This document shows, piece after piece, positions 16,189 to 24,163 of a DNA stretch of 30,291 nt. A model generated the notes under the pieces. That model was not told the origin of the DNA and ran no database searches. It saw only the letters and a list, made by a program, of their open reading frames with translations. The position numbers and the translations under genes were made by a program. The stretch comes from JBGVSA01 sp041807905. GTDB taxonomy: Bacteria; Pseudomonadota; Gammaproteobacteria; Burkholderiales; Rhodocyclaceae. Each line of letters begins with the position of its first letter. Position 1 is the first letter of the stretch. The stretch spans positions 1-30,291 of the forward strand of contig NZ_JBGVSA010000033.1 in assembly GCF_041807905.1 (NCBI RefSeq), in the 5' to 3' direction.

Positions 16189-16356
16189 GGATAACCTCCA
16201 ATAGATTTTTCTGTTGCGACCGATAGACACGCAACGCAGCCGCGGGATTTTGCGCGTGCGTCGGGGCAAAGCACATTGCGGAGTTCCCGCAGTGACGCGC
16301 TCGCACGACTATGAGCAGAGCGCTCGCCGAAGGTAATGTCGAAGGGAAGAAATATG

Positions 16357-16378
16357 CGCCCCCATCGGGATGGCGGCG
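16357..16378 (-). terminator. Possible terminator after the pilin gene
   Basis: An imperfect hairpin (arms 16357-16365 and 16370-16378, one mismatch, loop CGGG) lies 13 bp past the pilin stop. On the minus strand it is followed by CATATTTCTTCCCTT, a weak T-rich tail. It fits an inefficient intrinsic terminator. Confidence 0.35.
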
Positions 16379-16391
16379 GGTGTGGATTTGC

Positions 16392-17054
16392 TCAGAAGCC
16401 GTAGCAGACGACGTACATCTTTGAATCGTCGTAGACGGTTACCGGGGAGGCGGCACTACCGCCGGTAGCGCCGTCTTCAAAGGCTCCGACGGAGCCGGCA
16501 TCGGGCTTGCCGTCGTCCATGGTCGAATCGATCTGCTGGGCGATACGCCCGTTGATGTTGGCCTGGCAGATGTATTGTGGGCCCCGCACGTTTTGGCCCA
16601 GTGCGGACGGCTTGGACGCGCTTACGCCGATCCGGCCGCCATCGGAGTTGGTGGGGACCCACGCGTTGATGTTGGTGCCGGGCTTGGAGACGTCCCCTGT
16701 GGCGAGATTGGCCAGCCGAAGGTGCTGCCACATCACCACCGATTCGTCGTCAGCGCTCGTGGAGTTCCACTCGCCTTCGATGCGGCCGTTCCCCTTGGTG
16801 CCGTTTTTTGCCGTGGCGGCGACATTTTCGCCGAGGTGTGCTCCAGGCGCGGGGTCATCGCCCGGCAGCGCGCGGAAGCGATCCTGGTAGGCGGTGATCA
16901 TGGTCAGCGTATTGCGGAAATCGTTTACCGCCGCTTTGGCCTTGGCGCTGTTGATCAGTTCCTGTCCCTTGAGTACGCCACCCAAAAGCAGCCCGATGAT
17001 CACCAATACGATGGCGATCTCGACCAGGGTGAAGCCGGATTGGGTCTTTCTCAT
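16392..17054 (-). CDS. Type IV pilin / pseudopilin (last gene of MSHA-like locus)
   Basis: A 220-residue prepilin. The leader MRKTQSG is followed by the processing site G7/F8, Glu at +5 (E12) and the hydrophobic helix FTLVEIAIVLVIIGLLLGG, all needed for cleavage by prepilin peptidase and filament assembly. The next part (KGQELINSAKAKAAVNDFRNTL...YQDRFRALPGDDPAPG) matches a pilin type I associate with MSHA-like clusters in Burkholderiales. Two Cys near the end (ICQA and VVCYGF) suggest the usual disulfide loop. GGAG 8-9 nt upstream supports the start at 17054. It lies 211 bp after the cyclase gene and probably has its own promoter, which would suit a major subunit. Confidence 0.88.
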   Translation of the reverse strand: MRKTQSGFTLVEIAIVLVIIGLLLGGVLKGQELINSAKAKAAVNDFRNTLTMITAYQDRFRALPGDDPAPGAHLGENVAATAKNGTKGNGRIEGEWNSTSADDESVVMWQHLRLANLATGDVSKPGTNINAWVPTNSDGGRIGVSASKPSALGQNVRGPQYICQANINGRIAQQIDSTMDDGKPDAGSVGAFEDGATGGSAASPVTVYDDSKMYVVCYGF

Positions 17055-17265
17055 CGTCTCACTCCATATGCCCGGCGGGGCGTATGAATCGTGCAAATCC
17101 GTGTTGTTCGAATGGCCGCAATGCGTGAAATGCCAGGATCAGCGAGATCCTAAGACATTATCATCGACCGATGTGCGGCAGTATGTATAAATAATCACGG
17201 TTTGCTTGTGAGAGTCGTCAATAATTCTATGCAGACGGCATAGATCGACAGCGAGGCGGGGGGGC
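17055..17265 (-). promoter_or_regulatory. Pilin leader with two inverted repeats and a CRP-like site
   Basis: This spacer between cyclase and pilin holds AGGATC-AGCGA-GATCCT (17135-17151) and CTATGC-AGACG-GCATAG (17227-17243), two perfect inverted repeats with the same 6-5-6 geometry. TGTGA-N6-TCAAT (17207-17222) matches the CRP/Vfr core TGTGA-N6-TCACA at 8 of 10 positions. TATACA on the minus strand (near 17183-17188) could be a -10 element, but no good -35 pairs with it. Transcription factor and start are unproven. Confidence 0.35.
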
Positions 17266-18639
17266 TTACGCGGCGCCGCTTCCGCCCGTTGCCAGCCCAG
17301 GTGGCAGGGCCGCGGCGGGATGCATTTCGTCCAGCGGTTGCGTTGCATCCTCCCGCGTGGCGGGGGCCTCGGGTATTGGCCCGAGCAGGCGCCAGACGGG
17401 CACCATTCCTTTCCCTTTGAGGGGTACGTGGTCCGGCATGTCGAACCGATAGCGTGCGCGGAGCCGTTCGTACGTGGTCTGATCGCACTGGATTCCGCAC
17501 GGGAGGCCTTCGCTCGTGATGCGGTTGGCCAGATTGACCGTGTCGCCCCATAAGTCATAGATGAATTTCTTCTTGCCGACCACCCCGGCAACCACTGGCC
17601 CCGTGCCGATGCCGACGCGAATCTGCAGGGCGTGGACGTCGTTTCGCGACGCCAGCCAGCCGTGCATGTCCAGCGCGAGCGCCGCAACGGCGCCGCAGGG
17701 GTCGGCCAGCCCGTCATTGAGGCCGCCTGCGACCATGTAGGCGTCTCCGATGGTCTTGATCTTCTCCAGGCCGCGCGCTTCGGCCAGTTCGTCGAAGTGC
17801 GAGAACACACCATTGAGCATGCGGAAGACATCCGCCGCCGACATGCCTGCCGCCAGTTCGGTGAAGTTGACGATGTCGGCGAACATGACGGTGACTTCGG
17901 CGAAGCCATCTGCGATCGTGTCGCTGGAGTGCTTGAGGCGTTCGGCGATCGGGCTGGGGAGAATGTTGAGCAGCAGTCGCTCGGAGTGCGCCTGTTCCTG
18001 TGCCAGCCGGGCGTGCGCACATTCGAGCGCGGCCTGAACGCGCGCGCGCTCCAGCAACGCGAAGCGCAGCGACAAGTACACAAGTGCCGAGATGGTGACG
18101 AAGTTGAGCGCGAAAAACAGCACTGAAATCTGGCGGGACACCGGCTGGGTAGCGGTGCTGGCCATATCGGCAAGGAAGTAATCCGTGGCGCCGGTCAGCA
18201 GGGTGAGGACGACATAGGCGACGAACCAGGGGACGGATTCGCGCACACCCACGCAAAGCATCGCCACGATCGGGGATAGCAGGCCCCAGAGAATCAGGCC
18301 CGAGGCCGACACAAAGTCGCCCATCGCCCACTGCGCCGCGAACGGGAAGAACAGCAGCAGCGCCAACTGCGAGACGCGGAAGAGCTGGAAATTGCCCCAC
18401 TGGATATACAGCCAGATATTGAAGACCAGCAGTACCTGGAGGCCGAACGGCAGCGAGGCGGACAGGCGTGGGCCGAGGGCCCAGTAGATGGCAAGCCACA
18501 GAGAGGAAGCTACGCTGACCAGCCCGGTGATGAATACCAACAAAGCCTTTTGCTGCCGTAATTCGTCGCTGTCGTCAGGTTCTACCCCTGCCGAACGCAA
18601 GCGGTCGACGAATCGTGAGGGCGTGCGTGGCGTATTCAT
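17266..18639 (-). CDS. Membrane-bound class III adenylate cyclase
   Basis: A 457-residue protein with six hydrophobic spans (about residues 34-190), a short coiled linker (195-225) and a class III cyclase domain (about 245-420). The catalytic set is complete: metal-binding D255 (MFADIVNF) and D299 (KTIGDAYM), adenine-specifying K295 and D362 (YDLWGD), and transition-state N369 and R373 (VNLANR). The Lys/Asp pair indicates ATP rather than GTP as substrate, so it should make cAMP. The ATG at 18639 overlaps the pseudopilin stop by 4 nt, placing it inside the pilus/secretion operon. The six-span input domain could sense a membrane or periplasmic signal. The Ala/Pro-rich last 40 residues look disordered. 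Confidence 0.92.
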   Translation of the reverse strand: MNTPRTPSRFVDRLRSAGVEPDDSDELRQQKALLVFITGLVSVASSLWLAIYWALGPRLSASLPFGLQVLLVFNIWLYIQWGNFQLFRVSQLALLLFFPFAAQWAMGDFVSASGLILWGLLSPIVAMLCVGVRESVPWFVAYVVLTLLTGATDYFLADMASTATQPVSRQISVLFFALNFVTISALVYLSLRFALLERARVQAALECAHARLAQEQAHSERLLLNILPSPIAERLKHSSDTIADGFAEVTVMFADIVNFTELAAGMSAADVFRMLNGVFSHFDELAEARGLEKIKTIGDAYMVAGGLNDGLADPCGAVAALALDMHGWLASRNDVHALQIRVGIGTGPVVAGVVGKKKFIYDLWGDTVNLANRITSEGLPCGIQCDQTTYERLRARYRFDMPDHVPLKGKGMVPVWRLLGPIPEAPATREDATQPLDEMHPAAALPPGLATGGSGAA

Positions 18640-19259
18640 TTGAGCGGTATCTGTCGGCCGCCCTGGACGAGGCGGCCCATCAAGACATAGCGTGAGCCCC
18701 AGATCACGACGTCGTCGGACGAAGGCTCGGCGTGTACGACGGAGTTCTGGAGCGGAATCGGCGTGGAGCTTTCAGCATCCGCACCTATGGACCAGACGAC
18801 GAATGCTACCGACCCGTTGGAGTTGAGTCTCGTCGAGCCATCCATGATGACGAGGTTACTGTTGCTGCCCGCTGCCAGTGAGGGAACGGCCGGCGGCAAC
18901 AGTGCATTGCTGACGGCATATCTCAGGCGCTGGCCCCAGGCATCCTGTCCCGACACGCCAAGCTCCTGCCATGGCAGCAATCCGGCGGCAGCCACCGATG
19001 TGTTCGGATCGGTGTTGGCGGGGCACGTGCCCGGCACGCCCGCGTCGTCGCTCGCAGGGCAGGGCAGATAGCCCCACACCACCGCGTAGTTGTAGAGCGC
19101 TTCGCGCGCATCTTCGATGGCGTCGCGTGTCTGTCCGATGCTGGCACGCTGGCTCTGCACGCGCAGGGCCACCAGTGCACTGCCTGCCAACAGCGCCATG
19201 ATGACCAGCGCAATGGCAAGCTCGATCAGCGTAAAGCCCTTATGGAAGCGTCGTTTCAT
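18636..19259 (-). CDS. Pseudopilin / minor pilin
   Basis: A 207-residue prepilin. MKRRFHKG precedes FTLIELAIALVIMALLAG, with cleavage at G8/F9 and Glu at +5 (E13). A mature part with C67-P68, C79 and the block LLPWQELG....WGQRLRYAVS follows. The same block occurs in the upstream gene's product, so the two are probably related. The predicted role is a minor pilin that primes or tips the filament. The start at 19259 lies 20 nt inside the upstream gene, so translation is coupled; the longer open frame above has no pilin features. Its stop overlaps the cyclase start. Confidence 0.87.
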   Translation of the reverse strand: MKRRFHKGFTLIELAIALVIMALLAGSALVALRVQSQRASIGQTRDAIEDAREALYNYAVVWGYLPCPASDDAGVPGTCPANTDPNTSVAAAGLLPWQELGVSGQDAWGQRLRYAVSNALLPPAVPSLAAGSNSNLVIMDGSTRLNSNGSVAFVVWSIGADAESSTPIPLQNSVVHAEPSSDDVVIWGSRYVLMGRLVQGGRQIPLK

Positions 19260-20439
19260 TGTTGAAGCCGGTGCAGCGTGGAGAAGACCCGGTGGCGCCG
19301 AGTTCGAGCGAACAGGTGGCTGCGCCATAGTCGATCGACAGCGCGCCGAAGCCGCCGGCGCCCGCAGCGTCGTAACGGACGAATTCGTACCAGCGATTGA
19401 AGCACAGCCATGACGCCGGGGTGCGCGGACCCGATGCGGGCGTGAAGCACTGCACATTCGTGCTGACCCCATTGTCGTCCACGCGCACACCAGCGCATGC
19501 GTAGGAGATATTTTCGAGGATGCCGCTGCCGCAGGCCGCGGGTTCGGCCGCGTCGCCCAGCGCAGTGCCGGCCGGCCAGATCGCCCACAAGGCATCGTCG
19601 AACGTCGCCTGCGCCGCCAATGTGCCGCCGCGTGCGCTGGCGAGTGTCTGACCGCTGGCGGGCAGGCGGCCGTTCAATGCGGGCGCGGTGGCGTTGAGTG
19701 CCTGCAGCACCACTGGAGCAACAAATCGCATGAGATCGTCGCGGTTGAGTGGCAACACGGTGTCGTTGAATTGGTCCGTTGCCGTCGCACGGACGATCTT
19801 GCCGCTGCGATCGGCGTTCGAAATGCTGCCCGCTGGTGTCGTGCTGGCGATATCGAGGTAGTTCGATGCCTGTGTCGGATCGCAACTGGGGCTGTCGCGG
19901 TTCTGTCCGTTCAGTGCGCGACCCGGGGCGATGAGGGCGGCCAGCGCGGGCGTGATGCTACCGTCGCTCGTGGTAACGATCTGCAATTGGCCTTTGTTGA
20001 GCGGGTTGATCTGGCGGCTCGCAGTAGTGCGGCCGTTTGCCGAGTAGGAGGCGCTGCGCAGATCCGCTGACAGGGCATACCACAGCGGAGAGATGCCATA
20101 ACGTTCCGCCGACGGGATGCCGAGCGTTTTCCACGGCACGCAGCCGAGGGTCTCTCCATTCAATGCGTCGCCGCAGGAGTTGGCTTCACCCGGGGACGAA
20201 GTGGCGGAGGTGGTGGTATCGGGGCAGACGAGCGCGCCGGGCGTGTTGTCTTCAAGCGCTGCCTTGCCAACGAGGGCCGCCTGCGCTTCGCGCAGCGCAA
20301 TCTGTGTCCAGCGAGCCTCCCGCATGTCCGGGCGTTCGTTGCCACGGGCAAATCCTCGCACCAGGATGACGGCGCTGGCCGTCCCGAGGATGGCCACCAT
20401 GGCGAGCGCGGCATAGCCGCGCTCGGCGTGCCATGTCAC
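19240..20439 (-). CDS. Large pilin-like minor component (GspK/PilX-like position)
   Basis: A 399-residue protein. The GTG start at 20439 overlaps the upstream stop (GTGA) and gives a short N-terminus, TWHAERGYAALAMVAILG, with a single hydrophobic helix (about 9-29). There is no GFTLxE motif and no Glu at the fifth mature position, as in GspK or PilX-type proteins. Residues 50-125 repeat the downstream pseudopilin's features (C72-P73, C89, C100, P102-W103, LG, then WYALS). The rest is Ser/Thr/Asn/Gly-rich with several Cys, as expected of an exported, disulfide-bonded domain. It may form a tip complex with the 207-residue pseudopilin. The family name is uncertain. Confidence 0.75.
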   Translation of the reverse strand: MTWHAERGYAALAMVAILGTASAVILVRGFARGNERPDMREARWTQIALREAQAALVGKAALEDNTPGALVCPDTTTSATSSPGEANSCGDALNGETLGCVPWKTLGIPSAERYGISPLWYALSADLRSASYSANGRTTASRQINPLNKGQLQIVTTSDGSITPALAALIAPGRALNGQNRDSPSCDPTQASNYLDIASTTPAGSISNADRSGKIVRATATDQFNDTVLPLNRDDLMRFVAPVVLQALNATAPALNGRLPASGQTLASARGGTLAAQATFDDALWAIWPAGTALGDAAEPAACGSGILENISYACAGVRVDDNGVSTNVQCFTPASGPRTPASWLCFNRWYEFVRYDAAGAGGFGALSIDYGAATCSLELGATGSSPRCTGFNNETTLP

Positions 20440-20831
20440 TTGGCCAGCTCCGTCGAGGCCGGCGCCAGATGAACGGTCTCGCCGACCCTCAGGTCGATGC
20501 TGCGGCCATTGCCGGCGAACACGCGCGCCGAACTCTCGCCAAGACTGGCGACGGGGGCGTGGTCGTAATGCGATTGTCCGTTGATCCACACGACGTTGCG
20601 GCCGTCTGAGCGACGCACTATGCCGTCCAGGCGGACGGTATCGGTGCTTTGCTGCTCCACGTTGATGCGCGCGTTGCGTTGTCGCATATCGTCGAGGATG
20701 GCTCGTTTCTGCGGGGTCATGAAGAGGCGGCCGAGGCCGTTGTCCGCTTGCTGCGCCGGTACTGCGGCGTTGGCAAAGGTCACCAGCGCGAGAGGGGTAA
20801 CGGCCAGGCGAAGGGCTAGTGCTGCAGTCAT
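20436..20831 (-). CDS. MshK/PilP/GspC-like periplasmic protein
   Basis: A 131-residue protein starting at 20831 (ATGA overlap with the upstream stop). A signal peptide or anchor covers residues 1-22. It is followed by LGRLFMTPQKRAILDDMRQRN and then LDGIVRRSDGRNVVWINGQ, the pattern of MshK-type proteins. The end (FAGNGRSIDLRVGETVHLAP) is a short beta domain like the homology region of GspC/PilP that contacts the secretin. It probably links the inner-membrane assembly to the secretin. Confidence 0.72.
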   Translation of the reverse strand: MTAALALRLAVTPLALVTFANAAVPAQQADNGLGRLFMTPQKRAILDDMRQRNARINVEQQSTDTVRLDGIVRRSDGRNVVWINGQSHYDHAPVASLGESSARVFAGNGRSIDLRVGETVHLAPASTELAK

Positions 20832-21448
20832 CGTGTCGTCCCTGCCAGCGGCTCGGAGGCCGCTTTCTTCTGGATGGTCAGCCAGTCGAGCGTGCAATCG
20901 GCCAGCAACGAAATGTTCTCGTCGCCCCCTCCCGCCTTGGCGGGCGCCCGGGTCATGGTGCATTCGCGGATGGCGACGCGGGCGCTGGGCTGGCGACGGA
21001 TGTCGTCGAGTACGCGCAGCAGATCGCCTTCGTGGAGGAGCCCCAGATGCAGGCGCATCGGACTCGTGGTCAGTTCGTATTCTCCGCGCTCGCCAAGTGG
21101 GCGCAATGACCGTTGGGGCAGGATTTCGTACTCCAGGAGCGGAATGCGACGAGCGGTACGGACAGAAGCCAGAGAGTCCGCCCAGTCCAGCCGGCGCTCC
21201 GTGCCGATGATGCCGGCCGCGCGCAACGCATTGAAGCGTGCGATGGCATCTCGGATCGCGGGCTCGTCCTGTTCGGTACGGGCAAAGCGCGCGCGCAGGC
21301 CCGCTACATTGCTGGCGGCGGATGCTTCATCACGTCGCGCCGTGCGCAAGGCTTGTTGCGAAAGACTGAACAGGACTGCGCCAGACAGGACCAGCGCCAA
21401 GGCCAGAAGGATGCTCCAGGCCAGGTATCGGGCAGCGCTCTGGTTCAT
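20828..21448 (-). CDS. MshJ/PilO/GspM-like inner-membrane assembly protein
   Basis: A 206-residue bitopic protein: short cytoplasmic start (MNQSAARY), one span (about 9-31), a coiled-coil-like stretch (LRTARRDEASAASNVAGLRARFA) and a periplasmic alpha/beta domain (about 100-195) ending in DCTLDWLTIQ. This matches the ferredoxin-like architecture of PilO/GspM/MshJ. ATGA overlap with the upstream gene. It should pair with the product of 21445-22962 in the inner-membrane alignment complex. Confidence 0.75.
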   Translation of the reverse strand: MNQSAARYLAWSILLALALVLSGAVLFSLSQQALRTARRDEASAASNVAGLRARFARTEQDEPAIRDAIARFNALRAAGIIGTERRLDWADSLASVRTARRIPLLEYEILPQRSLRPLGERGEYELTTSPMRLHLGLLHEGDLLRVLDDIRRQPSARVAIRECTMTRAPAKAGGGDENISLLADCTLDWLTIQKKAASEPLAGTTR

Positions 21449-22962
21449 CGCGTTCCTCCTGGCAGAACGAAGCGCATTTCGAACGTCACGCCGGTACTCG
21501 TGGCCGGGCGTTCACTGCGCAGCGTCTTGTTGGATTCCGCGTCGAATGGCAGGCGAGGCAGGGTGACTTCGGCGCCGGTATCCTGCCGCAGGCTGTTGGC
21601 GAAATCGCGAATGCGGCTCAGCGTCGTCCGCGGGTCGCCGGCTGCGGAGTCGGGCAGGTGGGCGGTGATGACGGTTGTCTGCGTGGGTGCCTTGGCGGGC
21701 AGCGAGCGGGGATCAGCATCGGCACCCGCGTTGTCGATCCGCCATTCGACCCGGTCAAGTTCGATCTCGGGGAAGCGGTCCAGCGCTCGGGACAACGCGG
21801 TCAGCGCAGTCCGCATGTCCGGCGCCTGGGTGCTGCGTTCATCGATCCGGCTGACGACATCGCGCAGCGTTTCGAGCGACGCCGGTAATTGCGGCAGGGT
21901 GGCAACGAGTTCGCGGTAGCGGGCCTCTTCGCGCAGGGCATCTTGCGATGATCGTTCGGCATCGGTCCGAAGTCTGTGGACGTCCACCGCCGAGATGACT
22001 GCGGCCGTGCTGAGCATGGCAAAGGCCAGTACACCACTCGCCACGATCGCGTTGCGTGCACGGCGCAGGCGGAAATAACGCGTATCCGCGGCAGGGGCCA
22101 GTTGCGTCACGTTGCTGGCTCGCTGGGCAAGGCGCAGGAAGATCGGCCGGCTGTCGGAGTCGGCCAGCGTGTCGCGCACGCCAAGCTGACTTGCCAGGGC
22201 CTGGATGTCGAACGCATGCAGGTCGAGGTTGTCGGCTTCGGCCGGATCTTCCTCGCGCAGCGCGTCGTTCCTGTGCAGCAGCACCCAGACCGGTAGTCGG
22301 GCCCCGCGCGGAAGCCAGCGCTGCGCCTGAAGGTACTGGTAGAGCTTTTGTGCCTCGCGTACACAGTCGACGCCCCACTGCGAGAAGTCGCCATTGGCGC
22401 GTTGCGACAGGCGGGAGAACTTCAGGCGGCCTTCATCGATGAATATCTGGCGGACGCCGGCTGGCGAGAGCGTGATCAACAGGCCGCGCCCCGTCGGCGG
22501 GCGCAGGGCCGCAAGCAACGGACCGGTCAGCAGTGACGGTGTAAGGATTGCGCTGACTGCCGCCCCATGCATGCGCAGCGCCCCGATCCATGGTTCGATC
22601 GTCTGTGGCCTCGTCAGCGCCGCATAAAGCACACGTTCGTCGCGGCGGCCATCGGATTCGCGCCCGAGGGAGATTGTTGTCGCGTACGGCGTGCCGAAGA
22701 AGTTCTGCTGCAGCTTGCGTTCGAGCAGCGCGCGCCGGTCTGCTCCGGTGACGCTGGGAATGGCGTCGTTCTTGAAGTCTTCGTCCGGGACTTCGACCAG
22801 CAGGGTGTGGACGCCACGTCGTCCACCATCGCGCAGCCAGTGGCCAAAGGCCTGTACGCCGGCCTCGTTGGCCGGATAGGCGCGCAGGCTGCGCATGCCG
22901 GCACCGTTGGCACGCCAGGTCTGAAGGCCTTGCTCGTCGATGTAGTGCAGCCAGCGCGCCAT
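21445..22962 (-). CDS. GspL/MshI-like (PilM-PilN fusion-like) assembly protein
   Basis: A 505-residue protein. The cytoplasmic N-terminal ~295 residues resemble the actin-like fold of PilM/GspL (VHTLLVEVPD, TGRGLLITLSPAGVRQIFIDEG). A single span lies at about 305-326, then a coiled stretch (RTDAERSSQDALREEARYRELV) and a periplasmic PilN-like domain (370-505). It should couple the ATPase in the cytoplasm to the periplasmic parts. It begins immediately after the stop of the platform gene with no spacing, which indicates coupled translation. Confidence 0.78.
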   Translation of the reverse strand: MARWLHYIDEQGLQTWRANGAGMRSLRAYPANEAGVQAFGHWLRDGGRRGVHTLLVEVPDEDFKNDAIPSVTGADRRALLERKLQQNFFGTPYATTISLGRESDGRRDERVLYAALTRPQTIEPWIGALRMHGAAVSAILTPSLLTGPLLAALRPPTGRGLLITLSPAGVRQIFIDEGRLKFSRLSQRANGDFSQWGVDCVREAQKLYQYLQAQRWLPRGARLPVWVLLHRNDALREEDPAEADNLDLHAFDIQALASQLGVRDTLADSDSRPIFLRLAQRASNVTQLAPAADTRYFRLRRARNAIVASGVLAFAMLSTAAVISAVDVHRLRTDAERSSQDALREEARYRELVATLPQLPASLETLRDVVSRIDERSTQAPDMRTALTALSRALDRFPEIELDRVEWRIDNAGADADPRSLPAKAPTQTTVITAHLPDSAAGDPRTTLSRIRDFANSLRQDTGAEVTLPRLPFDAESNKTLRSERPATSTGVTFEMRFVLPGGTR

Positions 22963-24162
22963 TCAGATCTTCATCCGCGTGATGATGTCGTAGATCGGGC
23001 CGAGGATCGCCAGGGCAACCCACATCATGACGCCGCCGAGCAGCAGGATCATGAGTGGCTCCAGCGTGGCTTGCACGCGAGCGATGGATTCGCGTACGTC
23101 GCGGTCATAGAAGTAACTGACGTTGCGGAGGGCGACGTCGAGCGAGCCGGTATTCTCGCCAATGCGCAGCATGCGCAACACGAGTGGGGGGAACAGTCCC
23201 ACGCGCGAGAACGCCGTGGTGACGTTCTGCCCTTCACTGATGAGTTGTTCGGCTTTCAGCAGCGCGTGGCGCATGGCGAGGTTGCCCGCGACGTCCTGCG
23301 CAACGCGGATGATGTCGATGATCGCGATGCCCGAGCTGTACATCATGGCGAACAGGTTGCCGAACCGGGCGAGGATGATCTTGCGATACACCGGACCGAA
23401 TAGCGGAGCCGCCAGCTTGATTGCATCCCAACGGCGGGCCGCCGCTGTATTGGTGCGCACCAACAGCATGCCGCCGCTGACGAGTAGTGCGAGGCCGATC
23501 AATATGAGCGGCCAATACTCGACCAGTGTGGAAGACACCGCGATGAGGATTCGCGTCTCCAGTGGTAGCGTTTGGCCGGTCGAGCGGAACAGCTTGGACA
23601 CTTCCGGCACGACGTAGACCATCGAAACGACGACCGCCATGAGGGTGGCGGCCGCGACGAACGCGGGATAGACGATCAGCTTCTGCGTGTACGCCGTCAG
23701 TTCGTCGTCGCGCTTGGCGGATTCGGTCAGCTCTCGGAGGACTTCCGGCAGGTTGCCGGAGGTCTCTCCAGCACGCACGAGTGCGCAAAACACCGGATCG
23801 AACACGCGCGGGTGTTCCCCCAGCGCTTGTGACAGCGCCCGGCCGCCCTGGATGCTTTCGATCATCTCGGCGATGACTTGGCGGAAGCGGGCATTGTCGG
23901 TCGAGGCGCGCAGATCGGTGAGCGCATCAACCAGCGGTACGCCGGCACGCGTGAGTTGTTCGAGGTGAAAGCAGAAATGAATGCGCTCGCGCAGTGGCAC
24001 ACGGCCGCCAAAGTAGCGGCTGTGGCGGAGCGTGCGGCCATTGACGAAGTCCAGGTCGATACGCTTGAGGCGCATCTCGAGATCAACGAGATTGACGGCC
24101 TCCATCTCGCCGCGCACCAGGCGGCCGTCCGGATTCATCGCCTTGTATGTAAACACGGCCAC
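22963..24162 (-). CDS. mshG: Type IV pilus/T2SS inner-membrane platform protein (MshG/GspF family)
   Basis: A 399-residue polytopic protein with two repeated GspF domains. The first is around residues 70-190 (HFCFHLEQLTRAGVPLVDAL ... DPVFCALVRAGETSGNLPEVL) and the second around 270-395 (RFGNLFAMMYSSGIAIIDI ... LRIGENTGSLDVALRNV). Spans are near 167-190, 218-240 and 370-395. The GTG start at 24162 is 1 nt after the ATPase stop. It is the platform turned by the ATPase to insert or extract pilin subunits. MSHA rather than GspF or PilC is inferred from the neighbours. Confidence 0.9.
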   Translation of the reverse strand: MAVFTYKAMNPDGRLVRGEMEAVNLVDLEMRLKRIDLDFVNGRTLRHSRYFGGRVPLRERIHFCFHLEQLTRAGVPLVDALTDLRASTDNARFRQVIAEMIESIQGGRALSQALGEHPRVFDPVFCALVRAGETSGNLPEVLRELTESAKRDDELTAYTQKLIVYPAFVAAATLMAVVVSMVYVVPEVSKLFRSTGQTLPLETRILIAVSSTLVEYWPLILIGLALLVSGGMLLVRTNTAAARRWDAIKLAAPLFGPVYRKIILARFGNLFAMMYSSGIAIIDIIRVAQDVAGNLAMRHALLKAEQLISEGQNVTTAFSRVGLFPPLVLRMLRIGENTGSLDVALRNVSYFYDRDVRESIARVQATLEPLMILLLGGVMMWVALAILGPIYDIITRMKI

Positions 24163-24163
24163 G

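Noticed and set aside
17118..17135. Sigma-54-like promoter (TGGCA...TTGC on the minus strand) before the pilin gene
   Set aside because: The GG and GC elements are 3 bp too far apart for sigma-54, which tolerates almost no change in spacing.
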